Of a DNA stretch of 64,000 nt, positions 52,750-60,852 are shown in pieces. The notes under the pieces were generated by a model. It searched no databases, had not been told where the DNA came from, and saw only the letters and a program-made list of their open reading frames with translations. The number at the start of each line of letters is the position of its first letter. The stretch's first letter is position 1. Both the position numbers and the translations under genes were made by a program. The DNA is from Nocardioides sp. Root1257 (GTDB taxonomy: Bacteria > Actinomycetota > Actinomycetes > Propionibacteriales > Nocardioidaceae), in the NCBI RefSeq assembly GCF_001425175.1, contig NZ_LMDV01000014.1:124001-188000 (forward strand). Reading direction: 5' to 3'.

Positions 52750-55717
52750 CGGACCGCACGCCCCTCGGCTCACGGTCCTCGACGACGTCACCTGGCGCGG
52801 CGAACCGGTCCCGGGGGAGCGCACCCACGCCCTGCTCCGGAGCCTGGTGGACGCCGGGCCGCGTGGCCTGTCGGAGACGGCGCTGGTCGAGGAGGTCTGG
52901 GGCGACGACGTCCCGGCCAACCCGACGAAGGCCCTCCAGGTGGTCGTGTCCCGCGCCCGGTCGGCGACCAGCGCGGACGCGATCGAGCGGACGACGCGCG
53001 GCTACCGACTGACCCTCGCCGCCGCCGACGTCGACGCGTGGGCCCTGCGTCCCGAGGGCCTGCGGCTCGCCGCCGCCGGCGACTACGTCGCAGCGCTGCC
53101 GCTGCTGGAGCGTGCGGCCTCCGACGACGACGTCGTCGCCGCGCTGCTGCGCTCGGTGGCAGGCGTGCACGGCGTGCCGGCCGCGCTGGACCGCTACGAG
53201 TCCTACCGCGTCGAGCTGTCCGACCGGTTGGGCATCGATCCCAGCCCCGACCTCCAGGCGCTGTACGCCGAGCTCCTCACCCGCGACCGGCCCGTGCGCG
53301 AGGGCCTGCTCTACGAGGCGTCCCGACTGATCGGCCGCGACGACGACGTCGCCGCGCTCGCGCAGACGATCCGCACCTCGCGGGTGACCTCGATCGTCGG
53401 TCCCGGCGGCCTCGGCAAGACGCGGCTCGCCCACCTGATGGGCCGCTTGGCCGAGCAGGGGGTCGTCTACTTCGTCGAGCTGGCCGGCGTGACGTCGCCC
53501 GACGGCGTCGCGGTCGAGGTCGGCGACGTGCTCGGCGTCCGTGAGTCCGTCGCGGGCAAGCTGACCTCCGCTGCGGCCCGTCGCACCGACCTGGTGAGCC
53601 GGATCGTCGACCAGGTCGGGGGCGCGCCGGCGCTGCTGATCCTCGACAACTGCGAGCACCTGGTGGAGGCGGTCGCCGACCTCGTCTCCGTCCTGGTGCA
53701 GCGCACGCCCTCGCTGCGGGTGCTGACGACGACCCGCGCGCCGCTCGGCATCGCGGCCGAGCGGGTCTACCAGCTGCCGCAGCTGAGCGACGCCGACGCC
53801 GTGGAGCTGTTCCGCGAGCGCGCGACGGCCGCCCGGCCCGGCGTACGTCTGGATGAGGAGGAGGTCCGCTCACTCGTGGGCCGCCTCGACGGCCTACCGC
53901 TCGCCGTCGAGCTCGCCGCCGCGAAGGTCCGGGTGATGTCGGTGGCCGAGATCGAGCGCCGCATCGGCGACCGGTTCTCGCTGCTGCGCGGGGGCTCGCG
54001 CGACGCGCCGGAGCGGCACCAGACCCTGCTGGCCGTCATCGACTGGAGCTGGAACCTCCTGCGCGACGAGGAGCGGGTCGCGCTGCGCCGGCTCTCCATC
54101 TTCCGCGATGGGTTCTCGCTCGGCGGGGCCGAGGCGGTCGTCGGCGGAGATGCGCTCGGCGCCCTCGCCAACCTGGTCGACCAGTCGCTGGTCACGGTCG
54201 TCGAAGGTGCCGGGGAGCTGCGCTACCGGCTGCTGGAGACCGTCCGCGAGTTCGGTCAGATGCAGCTGGTGGGAGCCGGTGACGACGGTGAGACCGTCCA
54301 GCGGCTCCGGGACTGGGGGGTCGACTTCGCGCTCCGGTCCTCGGCGACCCTCTTCGGGTCGCGCCAGGTCGACACCATGACCGCGATCCGCGTCGAGGAG
54401 GGCAACCTCGTCGACCTGCTCCGCCGCTGCCTGCGCATCCCGGACGCCGACGCCGTGGTCGCCCTGATGGCCTGCCTCTCCGACTTCTGGACCATCGAGG
54501 GCAGCCACCTCAAGGTGGTCAACATCGCCCCGGAGATCGAGGACGTCGTGGCGGACGCCGCGGTCTCTCCCGAGCTCGAGGACGCCCTCCGGGCGACGCT
54601 CGTGGCGCTCGCCTTCAACTCCATGATCTTCTCCGACTCGGTGGCGGGCCGCGCCTTCGACCGCCTCGAGCAGCTGGGCGCCGGCGACCGCAGCACGCGC
54701 AGCGAGGTCTCGGCGACGGTCCTCCTGGCGGCGCGCGCGACCGTCGGCGACGGTCACTTCGGCGCCGTCGAGGCGATGTGCGACGACGACGATCGTCGAG
54801 TCGCCCAGTTCGCGATGCAGTGGTGCAGCCAGTTCTACGAGAACCAGGGCGAGATCCGGACAGCCCAGGAGCGCGGTCTCCAGGCACTGGCGCTCACCGA
54901 CGAGGCCGACGGGCCGTGGAGCGCCGCCCTGGTCCGGGCCCAGCTCGCCGGGCTCACGATGCAGGTCGGCGAGATGGCGGACGCGATGGGCTACGCGCGC
55001 GACGCGATCCCGGTCCTCGACGACCTCGGCGCTGACGAGGACGTCGCGCAGCTCAAGGCCGTGCTGGCGATGGGGGCCTTGGAGGACGGTCGCATCGAGG
55101 AGGCAGAGCGGATCTTCGACGAGATCGAGGCCTCCGACGGCGCCACGGGCATCTTCGGGGCCGCCATCATCCTGCTGTGCGGCCGACCCGAGCTCGATCT
55201 CGCCGCCGGCCGCGTCGAGCGCGGTCTCCAGGGCTACCGCGACGCGGCGGTGACGCTCTCGTCGCGGAGCTTCCCCGGTCTCGAGACGATGCTCGGCTTC
55301 GAGCCCTGGACGCTGTACGCCGAGGCCGCGGCGATCGCCGCCCACGTCCACCACGGGCACCGCGAGGAGGTCGAGGGCCTGCACCGCGACCTGCTCGAGA
55401 AGTCGCCCAAGATCCTGGACGGGGCGATCGGCTTCCTGGACTTCCCGGTGTTCGGGTCGATCCTCTTCGCCCTCGCCCTCTGGGAGCTGTCCGACGAGCC
55501 GGAACCTGCGCGCGCCGAGCGCGCCGTACGCCTGCTCGTGTACGCCGACCGCTTCGGCTACAACCGGCAGCTGCCGAGCCTGGCGTGGGCTCCCGGACTG
55601 GCCATGGCCGAGGCCGCGCTGCCCGGTGGTGAGGCGCGCTTCCGCGCGAGCATCGAGGGCCGGAACGCACCCGAGCTCCGCCCGGAGGTCGGGGACCTCC
55701 TGGCGGAGCTCGGGTAG
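52733..55717 (+). CDS. Large BTAD/NB-ARC (SARP-like) transcription regulator
   Basis: A 994-aa signal-transduction ATPase. A winged-helix OmpR-like N-terminus (about 10-100, ETALVEEVWGDDVPANPTKA) is followed by a BTAD region (about 100-190), then an NB-ARC ATPase with P-loop GPGGLGKTRLAHL near residues 221-233, kinase-2 ALLILDNCEHLVEAV near 299 and GLPLAVELAAAKV near 387, and a long TPR-like helical half (about 500-990). GTG 52733 is the only start before the conserved N-terminus and overlaps pheT by 17 bp. The effector and targets are unknown. Confidence 0.8.
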   Translation: MPSSADGPHAPRLTVLDDVTWRGEPVPGERTHALLRSLVDAGPRGLSETALVEEVWGDDVPANPTKALQVVVSRARSATSADAIERTTRGYRLTLAAADVDAWALRPEGLRLAAAGDYVAALPLLERAASDDDVVAALLRSVAGVHGVPAALDRYESYRVELSDRLGIDPSPDLQALYAELLTRDRPVREGLLYEASRLIGRDDDVAALAQTIRTSRVTSIVGPGGLGKTRLAHLMGRLAEQGVVYFVELAGVTSPDGVAVEVGDVLGVRESVAGKLTSAAARRTDLVSRIVDQVGGAPALLILDNCEHLVEAVADLVSVLVQRTPSLRVLTTTRAPLGIAAERVYQLPQLSDADAVELFRERATAARPGVRLDEEEVRSLVGRLDGLPLAVELAAAKVRVMSVAEIERRIGDRFSLLRGGSRDAPERHQTLLAVIDWSWNLLRDEERVALRRLSIFRDGFSLGGAEAVVGGDALGALANLVDQSLVTVVEGAGELRYRLLETVREFGQMQLVGAGDDGETVQRLRDWGVDFALRSSATLFGSRQVDTMTAIRVEEGNLVDLLRRCLRIPDADAVVALMACLSDFWTIEGSHLKVVNIAPEIEDVVADAAVSPELEDALRATLVALAFNSMIFSDSVAGRAFDRLEQLGAGDRSTRSEVSATVLLAARATVGDGHFGAVEAMCDDDDRRVAQFAMQWCSQFYENQGEIRTAQERGLQALALTDEADGPWSAALVRAQLAGLTMQVGEMADAMGYARDAIPVLDDLGADEDVAQLKAVLAMGALEDGRIEEAERIFDEIEASDGATGIFGAAIILLCGRPELDLAAGRVERGLQGYRDAAVTLSSRSFPGLETMLGFEPWTLYAEAAAIAAHVHHGHREEVEGLHRDLLEKSPKILDGAIGFLDFPVFGSILFALALWELSDEPEPARAERAVRLLVYADRFGYNRQLPSLAWAPGLAMAEAALPGGEARFRASIEGRNAPELRPEVGDLLAELG

Positions 55718-55748
55718 CGCCAGACTCGACGCCGACTCCCGGCTCACC

Positions 55749-55790
55749 GGATCTCGACGCGCTCGCGCGGGTTCGCTCCGCTCACCCGCG
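55749..55790 (+). repeat. Diverged copy of the dispersed short repeat
   Basis: GGATCTCGACGCGC (55749-55762) and CGCTCACCCGCG (55779-55790) resemble the ends of the copies at 22992 and 45066. It lies between the convergent NB-ARC regulator and the ABC permease and may also form the end hairpin for both. The match is weak. Confidence 0.3.
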
Positions 55791-55798
55791 TCGCTTGA

Positions 55799-56629
55799 TC
55801 ACATCTTCCGGGAGTACGACCGCACCGACAGCGGCAGGAAGATCGCGACCACGATCCCGCACCCCAGCAGCGCCCAGCCGACGTTCGCGGTGAGCGCGCC
55901 GTCGTTCATCAGGTCGCGGACCGCGGAGATCACGAGCGAGACCGGGTTCACCTTCACGAAGGCCTCGAGCCAGCCAGGCAGCGTCTCCGCGGGCACGAAC
56001 GCGTTCGAGAGGAAGGTCAGCGGGAACATCACCATCATCGAGATGCCCTGCACGGCCTGCGCGCTGCGGGCCCGGGTGCCGAAGTAGGTGAAGATCCAGG
56101 CCAGCGACCAGCCGGCGACGACCGTCAGCAGCCAGCCGGCGACGACGCCGGGCACGCCGCCGCCGGGCCGATAGCCCATCAGCAGGCCGGTCAGGATCGT
56201 GAGCGTCGCCGCGGTGGCGTAGCGGATCAGGTCGGCCAGCGCGGGCCCGACGAGCGGAGCGATCCGGGCGATCGGCAGCGACTTGAAGCGGTCGAAGACG
56301 CCCTTGTCCATGTCCTCGCGCAGCTGGATGCCGGTCGCCATGCAGGCGGTCAGCGCCGTCTGGGCGAGGATGCCGGTGATCACGATCGGGAGGTAGTCCT
56401 CGACGCTGCCGGAGATCGCGCCACCGAAGATGTAGGCGAACATGGCGGTGAACAGCAGCGGCTGGAGCGTGACGTCGAACCACTGCTCGGGGTTGCGGCG
56501 CATCTTCTTCAGTGCGCGCCACGCCATCGCCAGGCTCTGGTCGAGGGTGTCGCGGAGCGACGGGCGGGTGACGACGGTGCGGTCCAGCACCTCGGTCGTC
56601 TCGTGGTCGGGGAGCAGGGTGGTGCTCAT
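55799..56629 (-). CDS. ABC-2 permease, DrrB-like
   Basis: A 276-aa membrane protein with six helices and the ABC-2 motif MFPLTFLSNAFVPAETLPGWLEAFVKVNP-type region (about 210-240), which is diagnostic of DrrB-like drug and lipid exporters. The N-terminal cytoplasmic part is hydrophilic (about 1-50). ATG 56629 overlaps the ATPase gene by 4 bp, so the pair forms one exporter. The substrate is unknown; the resemblance to daunorubicin resistance genes does not establish antibiotic export. Confidence 0.85.
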   Translation of the reverse strand: MSTTLLPDHETTEVLDRTVVTRPSLRDTLDQSLAMAWRALKKMRRNPEQWFDVTLQPLLFTAMFAYIFGGAISGSVEDYLPIVITGILAQTALTACMATGIQLREDMDKGVFDRFKSLPIARIAPLVGPALADLIRYATAATLTILTGLLMGYRPGGGVPGVVAGWLLTVVAGWSLAWIFTYFGTRARSAQAVQGISMMVMFPLTFLSNAFVPAETLPGWLEAFVKVNPVSLVISAVRDLMNDGALTANVGWALLGCGIVVAIFLPLSVRSYSRKM

Positions 56630-57618
56630 CGGGCCACCTCCATCTCGGGCTGGTGGGTCTCGTCCTCGGCGCCGTGGCCGGTGATGGCCATGAACACCTC
56701 GTCGAGGGTGGGCTTCTGGACGGTCGCGGACGCGATCGACAGGCCGGCCTGGCGCAGCGCGATCAGCACGTCGGCGGCGCGGTTGGCGTCGGTGAGGGCG
56801 GCGTTGAGGCCGCCGGCCTCGGGCGTGAGCACCGGCTCCTCGCCGAGCACCCGGCGTACGACGTCCTCGGCACCGGCCGTCTCGGCCGGGTCCGACATGC
56901 GCAGCTGGAGCGTGGAGCTGCCCACCGACGACTTGAGCTCGTCGGGCGTGCCCTCCGCGACCTTGATCCCGCGGTCGATGACCGCGATCCGGTCGGCCAG
57001 CTGGTCGGCCTCGTCGAGGTACTGGGTGGTGAGCAGCACGGTGCTGCCCTCGCGGATCAGGTCGCGGATCGTCTCCCACATCTGACCGCGGGTCCGGGGG
57101 TCGAGGCCGGTGGTCGGCTCGTCGAGGAAGATCAGCGGCGGCTGCGAGATGAGGCTCGCGGCCAGGTCGAGCCGGCGGCGCATGCCGCCGGAGAAGGCGG
57201 AGATCTGCTTGTCGCGGGCCTCGGTGAGCCCGAAGCGCTCGAGCAGGTCGTCGGCAGTCGACTTCGCCTTGGCGGACCTGAGGCCCTGCAGGCGGCCGAA
57301 GAGCCAGAGGTTCTCGTAGCCGGTGAGGTTCTCGTCGACCGAGGCGTACTGCCCGGTCACGCCCACGAGCTGGCGGATCATGTGGGGGTTGCGGCGTACG
57401 TCGACGCCGAAGATGCTGGCCTCGCCGCCGTCGAGCGGCAGCAGGGTGGCGAGCATCTTGAGGGTGGTGGTCTTGCCCGCGCCGTTGGGGCCGAGCACGC
57501 CGAAGACCTCGCCGCGGCGCACCTCGAGGTCGATCCCGTCGACCGCTCGGAAGTCCGCGAAGGTCTTGACCAGCCCGGAGGCCGCGACGGCCAGGTCGGT
57601 GTCAGGAACGTGTGTCAT
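56626..57618 (-). CDS. ABC exporter ATPase, DrrA-like
   Basis: A 330-aa ATPase with Walker A GPNGAGKTTTLKML near residues 44-57, signature SAFSGGMRRRLDLAASL, Walker B LIFLDEPTTGLDPRT and H-loop LLTTQYLDEAD. The extra C-terminal domain (about 225-330), ending PTLDEVFMAITGHG, is characteristic of DrrA-type exporters. It pairs with the overlapping permease. ATG 57618 follows GATGAGGG. Two direct CGCGGTTTC repeats lie just upstream. Confidence 0.9.
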   Translation of the reverse strand: MTHVPDTDLAVAASGLVKTFADFRAVDGIDLEVRRGEVFGVLGPNGAGKTTTLKMLATLLPLDGGEASIFGVDVRRNPHMIRQLVGVTGQYASVDENLTGYENLWLFGRLQGLRSAKAKSTADDLLERFGLTEARDKQISAFSGGMRRRLDLAASLISQPPLIFLDEPTTGLDPRTRGQMWETIRDLIREGSTVLLTTQYLDEADQLADRIAVIDRGIKVAEGTPDELKSSVGSSTLQLRMSDPAETAGAEDVVRRVLGEEPVLTPEAGGLNAALTDANRAADVLIALRQAGLSIASATVQKPTLDEVFMAITGHGAEDETHQPEMEVAR

Positions 57619-57636
57619 GCCCTCATCGTGAGGACC

Positions 57637-57667
57637 CGCGGTTTCGCGCCGCCTTCATCGCGGTTTC
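57637..57667. promoter_or_regulatory. Direct repeats upstream of the ABC exporter
   Basis: CGCGGTTTC occurs at 57637-57645 and 57659-57667, 22 bp apart and so on the same helix face, within 50 bp of the ATPase start. It could be a regulator-binding site; no regulator gene is adjacent. Confidence 0.3.
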
Positions 57668-57690
57668 AGCGCGCCCGGACGAGTGATCCG

Positions 57691-58500
57691 TCAGGTGATG
57701 GGGTGGTTCACGCAGCTGCGGAAGAGCGCGACGACGTCCTCGTCACCCACGACGGAGATCTCCGCGTCGTCGCCCCGACGCCAGAGCCACGTGTCCAGCG
57801 GCCCCGCCGGCCCGCTGATCACCACCTCGGGCGCGGCGCCGGGGTCGGCGACGACCGAGATGTCGTCGAGGTCGTGGCTCTCGCCCGAGTCGGGGTCGGT
57901 GCCGGTGAAGCGGCCGAGCTCGACCCAGACGGCGTCGCCGGTGTCGGTGACGTCGACGCGCACCCGTCGGCCGCTGCCGGTGAACGTGCCCCACGGGGGA
58001 GTGCCGCCGAACATGATGTCGAGACACTCGTCGACGCCGTCGGCGGCCAGGGCCGGGTCGAGCGCCGTCACGTGGCCGGCGGTCTGCTCGGCGTCCAGCC
58101 GGTGGATCAGCGCCTCGTGCGCCTGCCGGCGGTACGTGAAACCGACGGTCTGCTCCGCGGACCAGCTCCAGGCCTGCTCGGTCGGGTCCGCGGCCCTCAG
58201 CTCGCTCGCCAGGAGCGCCGAGTACTCGTCGTACGCCGCCAGCAGGCCGTCGTACGACGTCGGGCGCTCGGGGCCGCTGACACCGTCGTCGTCATCGCCC
58301 TCGGGTGCGGCGGGGCGGGTCCGGATCGTGGTGCCCCAGAACCACTGCACCCGTGCGAGGTGCCAGAGCAGGTCGGCGGCGGTCCAGTCGGGGCACCCGG
58401 GGACGCGGGCGTCGGGGTCGCAGTCGGCGAGCACCTCGCGGAAGCGCGCGGAGTCGCTCTCGAGGTGACGGAGGTAGTCGGCGGGGTCGAGTCTCGTCAT
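57691..58500 (-). CDS. Maleylpyruvate isomerase-family (mycothiol-dependent-type) protein
   Basis: A 269-aa DinB-superfamily protein. The N-terminal four-helix region has DPDARVPGCPDWTAADLLWH and RRQAHEALIHRLDAE, where histidines in these positions bind metal in mycothiol-dependent enzymes. The C-terminal domain (about 190-269) is beta-rich and ends ALFRSCVNHPIT. Function beyond the superfamily is not clear. It is divergent from argC, with a TACGTT box 9 nt before its ATG. Confidence 0.75.
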   Translation of the reverse strand: MTRLDPADYLRHLESDSARFREVLADCDPDARVPGCPDWTAADLLWHLARVQWFWGTTIRTRPAAPEGDDDDGVSGPERPTSYDGLLAAYDEYSALLASELRAADPTEQAWSWSAEQTVGFTYRRQAHEALIHRLDAEQTAGHVTALDPALAADGVDECLDIMFGGTPPWGTFTGSGRRVRVDVTDTGDAVWVELGRFTGTDPDSGESHDLDDISVVADPGAAPEVVISGPAGPLDTWLWRRGDDAEISVVGDEDVVALFRSCVNHPIT

Positions 58501-58534
58501 GATGGGGCCAACGTAGCCACCGGCTCCGACGGCG

Positions 58535-58595
58535 TGCATCCGACTTATGCACCCGCTGCACATGATCATGCAAGGATGTGTATAGTCATGCACAT
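58535..58595 (+). promoter_or_regulatory. argC promoter with three ARG-box-like palindromes
   Basis: Three inverted repeats lie about 21 bp apart: TGCAT-N7-ATGCA (58535-58551), TGCACATGATCATGCA (58557-58572) and ATGTG-N10-CACAT (58576-58595). Centres are 58543, 58564.5 and 58585.5. TATAGT (58581-58586) fits a -10 box and lies inside the third repeat, 7 nt before ATG 58594. ArgR binding would block the promoter and start codon together. Confidence 0.6.
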
Positions 58596-59625
58596 GACCA
58601 GGAAGCGTGTCGCCGTCGCCGGAGCCAGCGGGTACGCCGGGGGTGAGCTGCTGCGCCTCCTGCTCGCACACCCCGAAGTCGAGATCGGTGCGCTCACCGG
58701 AGCGTCCAACGCCGGACAGCCGCTCGGCGCGCTGCAGCCGCACCTGGTGCCGCTGGCCGACAGGGTGCTCGAGGAGACGAGCGTCGAAACCCTCTCCGGC
58801 CACGATGTGGTGTTCCTCGCGCTGCCGCACGGCCAGTCGGGGGCGGTCGCCGCCGCGCTCGGCGACCAGGCCGTCGTCATCGACTGCGGTGCCGACTTCC
58901 GGCTCGCCGACGCCGCCGCCTGGGAGAAGTTCTACGGGGGCGAGCACGCCGGCACCTGGCCCTACGGCCTGCCCGAGCTCCCCGGCCAGCGCGACCTGCT
59001 GCGTGGCGCGACCCGGGTCGCCGTCCCCGGCTGCTACCCGACCATCTCGAGCCTCACCCTCGCCCCGGCGATCGCGGCCGGCATCGTCGAGCCCGACGTC
59101 ACCGTCGTCGCCGCCTCCGGCACCAGTGGCGCCGGCAAGGCCGCCAAGCCGCACCTGCTCGGCAGCGAGATCATGGGCAACGCCAGTGCGTACGGCGTCG
59201 GTGGTGTACACCGGCACACCCCCGAGATCACCCAGAACCTCTCGCGGCTCGTCGACGGCACCGTGAGCGTGAGCTTCACGCCCCTGCTGGTCCCGATGCC
59301 GCGCGGCATCCTCGCCACCTGCTCGGCGAGGCTCACCAGCGACCTCTCCGCCGACGAGGCGTACGACGTCTACGCGAAGGCGTACGCCGACGAGCCGTTC
59401 ATCCACCTGCTGCCGCAGGGCCAGTGGCCGCAGACCAAGTCGGTGACCGGCTCCAACGCGGTCCACCTGCAGGTCACCGTCGACGAGGACGCGCGACGAC
59501 TCGTCGCCGTCGGTGCCGTGGACAACCTGTCCAAGGGCACCGCCGGCGCTGCCGTCCAGTGCATGAACCTCGCGCTCGGCCTCGACGAAGGCCTGGGCCT
59601 CACCACCGTAGGAATCGCCCCGTGA
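58594..59625 (+). CDS. argC: N-acetyl-gamma-glutamyl-phosphate reductase
   Basis: A 343-aa NADP-dependent reductase for the third step of arginine synthesis. The Rossmann motif is AVAGASGYAGGELLRLL at the N-terminus, the catalytic Cys is near residue 147 in VPGCYPTISS, and HRHTPEI follows with the active-site His. I start it at ATG 58594, which is 7 nt after the TATAGT box with no Shine-Dalgarno, suggesting a leaderless mRNA; ATG 58588 adds two codons. It overlaps argJ by 4 bp. Confidence 0.94.
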   Translation: MTRKRVAVAGASGYAGGELLRLLLAHPEVEIGALTGASNAGQPLGALQPHLVPLADRVLEETSVETLSGHDVVFLALPHGQSGAVAAALGDQAVVIDCGADFRLADAAAWEKFYGGEHAGTWPYGLPELPGQRDLLRGATRVAVPGCYPTISSLTLAPAIAAGIVEPDVTVVAASGTSGAGKAAKPHLLGSEIMGNASAYGVGGVHRHTPEITQNLSRLVDGTVSVSFTPLLVPMPRGILATCSARLTSDLSADEAYDVYAKAYADEPFIHLLPQGQWPQTKSVTGSNAVHLQVTVDEDARRLVAVGAVDNLSKGTAGAAVQCMNLALGLDEGLGLTTVGIAP

Positions 59626-60770
59626 TCACATCTCCCGCAGGCTTCCGGGCCGCCGGCGTCGCCGCCGGCCTCAAGTCCACCGGCGCCAAGGACGTCGCGC
59701 TCGTCGTCAACGACGGCCCGACGTACGACTCCGCCAGCGTCTTCACCGCCAACCGCTGCAAGGCCAACCCCGTGCTCTGGAGCCAGGAGGTCGTCAAGGA
59801 CGGCACCGTCAAGGCGGTCTTCCTCAACTCCGGTGGCGCCAACTGCTACACGGGCCCCGAGGGCTTCCAGACGACCCATGCCGTCGCGGAGACGGTCGCC
59901 GACAAGCTCGGCATCGGGGCACTGGACGTCGTCGTCTGCTCGACCGGCCTGATCGGTCTCACCAACAGCCGCGAGCAGGTGCTCGCCGGCGCCACGGCGG
60001 CGTACGACGTGCTCGCGGCCGACGGCGGTCAGCAGGCCGCCGAGGCGATCATGACCACCGACTCCGTCAGCAAGCAGGTCGTCGTCGAGGGAGCGGGCTG
60101 GTCGATCGGCGGCATGGCCAAGGGTGCCGGGATGCTCGCGCCGCAGCTCGCCACGATGCTCGTCGTGCTGACCACCGACGCCGTCGTCCCCGCAGCCGAC
60201 CTCGACACCGCGCTCCGGGCAGCCACCCGGGTGAGCTTCGACCGCCTCGACTCCGACGGCTGCATGTCGACCAACGACACGGTCACGGTCCTGGCCAGCG
60301 GCGCCAGCGGCATCACGCCGTCGCTGCCGGACTTCACCGAGGCGCTCACCCAGGCGTGCACCGACCTCGCGATGCAGCTGCTCCGCGACGCCGAGGGCGC
60401 CGACCACGAGATCGCGATCACCGTGCTCAACGCGGCGAGCGAGGACGAGGCGGTCGAGGTCGGCCGCAGCGTCGCCCGCTCCAACCTCTTCAAGGCCGCG
60501 GTCTTCGGCAACGACCCCAACTGGGGTCGCGTCCTCGCCAGCATCGGCACCACCCAGGCCGCCTTCGACCCGGCCGACCTCGACGTCGCGATGAACGGCA
60601 TCTGGGTCTGCAAGCAGTCGACCCCGCACGCCGACCCGGAGACCGTCGACCTGAAGCCCCGCGAGGTCAGCGTCACCATCGACCTCAAGGCCGGCTCCGA
60701 GCGGGCCACCGTCTGGACCAACGACCTGACCCACGCCTACGTCCACGAGAACAGCGCGTACTCCTCATGA
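59622..60770 (+). CDS. argJ: Glutamate N-acetyltransferase / acetylornithine transacetylase
   Basis: A 382-aa self-cleaving enzyme that recycles the acetyl group between acetylornithine and glutamate. The cleavage site is A/T178 in KGAGMLAPQLATMLVVL, giving alpha and beta chains with Thr178 as the nucleophile. SGGANCYTGPEG and KAAVFGNDPNWGRVLASIG are also conserved. GTG 59622 overlaps argC. The stop overlaps the ATG of a 27-codon frame that lies in the repeat element before argB. Confidence 0.95.
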   Translation: MITSPAGFRAAGVAAGLKSTGAKDVALVVNDGPTYDSASVFTANRCKANPVLWSQEVVKDGTVKAVFLNSGGANCYTGPEGFQTTHAVAETVADKLGIGALDVVVCSTGLIGLTNSREQVLAGATAAYDVLAADGGQQAAEAIMTTDSVSKQVVVEGAGWSIGGMAKGAGMLAPQLATMLVVLTTDAVVPAADLDTALRAATRVSFDRLDSDGCMSTNDTVTVLASGASGITPSLPDFTEALTQACTDLAMQLLRDAEGADHEIAITVLNAASEDEAVEVGRSVARSNLFKAAVFGNDPNWGRVLASIGTTQAAFDPADLDVAMNGIWVCKQSTPHADPETVDLKPREVSVTIDLKAGSERATVWTNDLTHAYVHENSAYSS

Positions 60771-60852
60771 GCGAGCGGAGCGAGCGAATCATTCGACACA
60801 GCGCCCCTTGTGCCTCGTGCGCGCACGGAGCGAAGCGAGTACGCGCATGAGC
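60766..60852 (+). repeat. 80-bp repeat insertion between argJ and argB, bounded by CATGAGC
   Basis: CATGAGC occurs at 60766-60772 and 60846-60852. Between them is GC-rich sequence with GAGCGAGCGGAGCGAGCG near the left end and GGAGCGAAGCGAG near the right, typical of short actinobacterial dispersed elements. Removing one copy plus the insert would leave argJ and argB overlapping as ATGA, like the other arg junctions. Confidence 0.65.
60767..60850 (+). CDS. 27-codon bridging frame between argJ and argB (probably not a functional protein)
   Basis: ATG 60767 overlaps the argJ stop (ATGA) and TGA 60848-60850 overlaps the argB start (ATGA). The peptide begins MSERSERIIRHSAP and is entirely encoded by the repeat insertion. 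It may simply carry ribosomes across the insert and so keep argJ-argB translation coupled. There is no Shine-Dalgarno of its own. Confidence 0.3.
   Translation: MSERSERIIRHSAPCASCAHGAKRVRA

Noticed and set aside
55799..57618. Drug-resistance assignment for the DrrAB-like pair
   Set aside because: The family names come from daunorubicin resistance, but these exporters are widespread and there is no biosynthetic cluster here, so I annotated only the exporter type.
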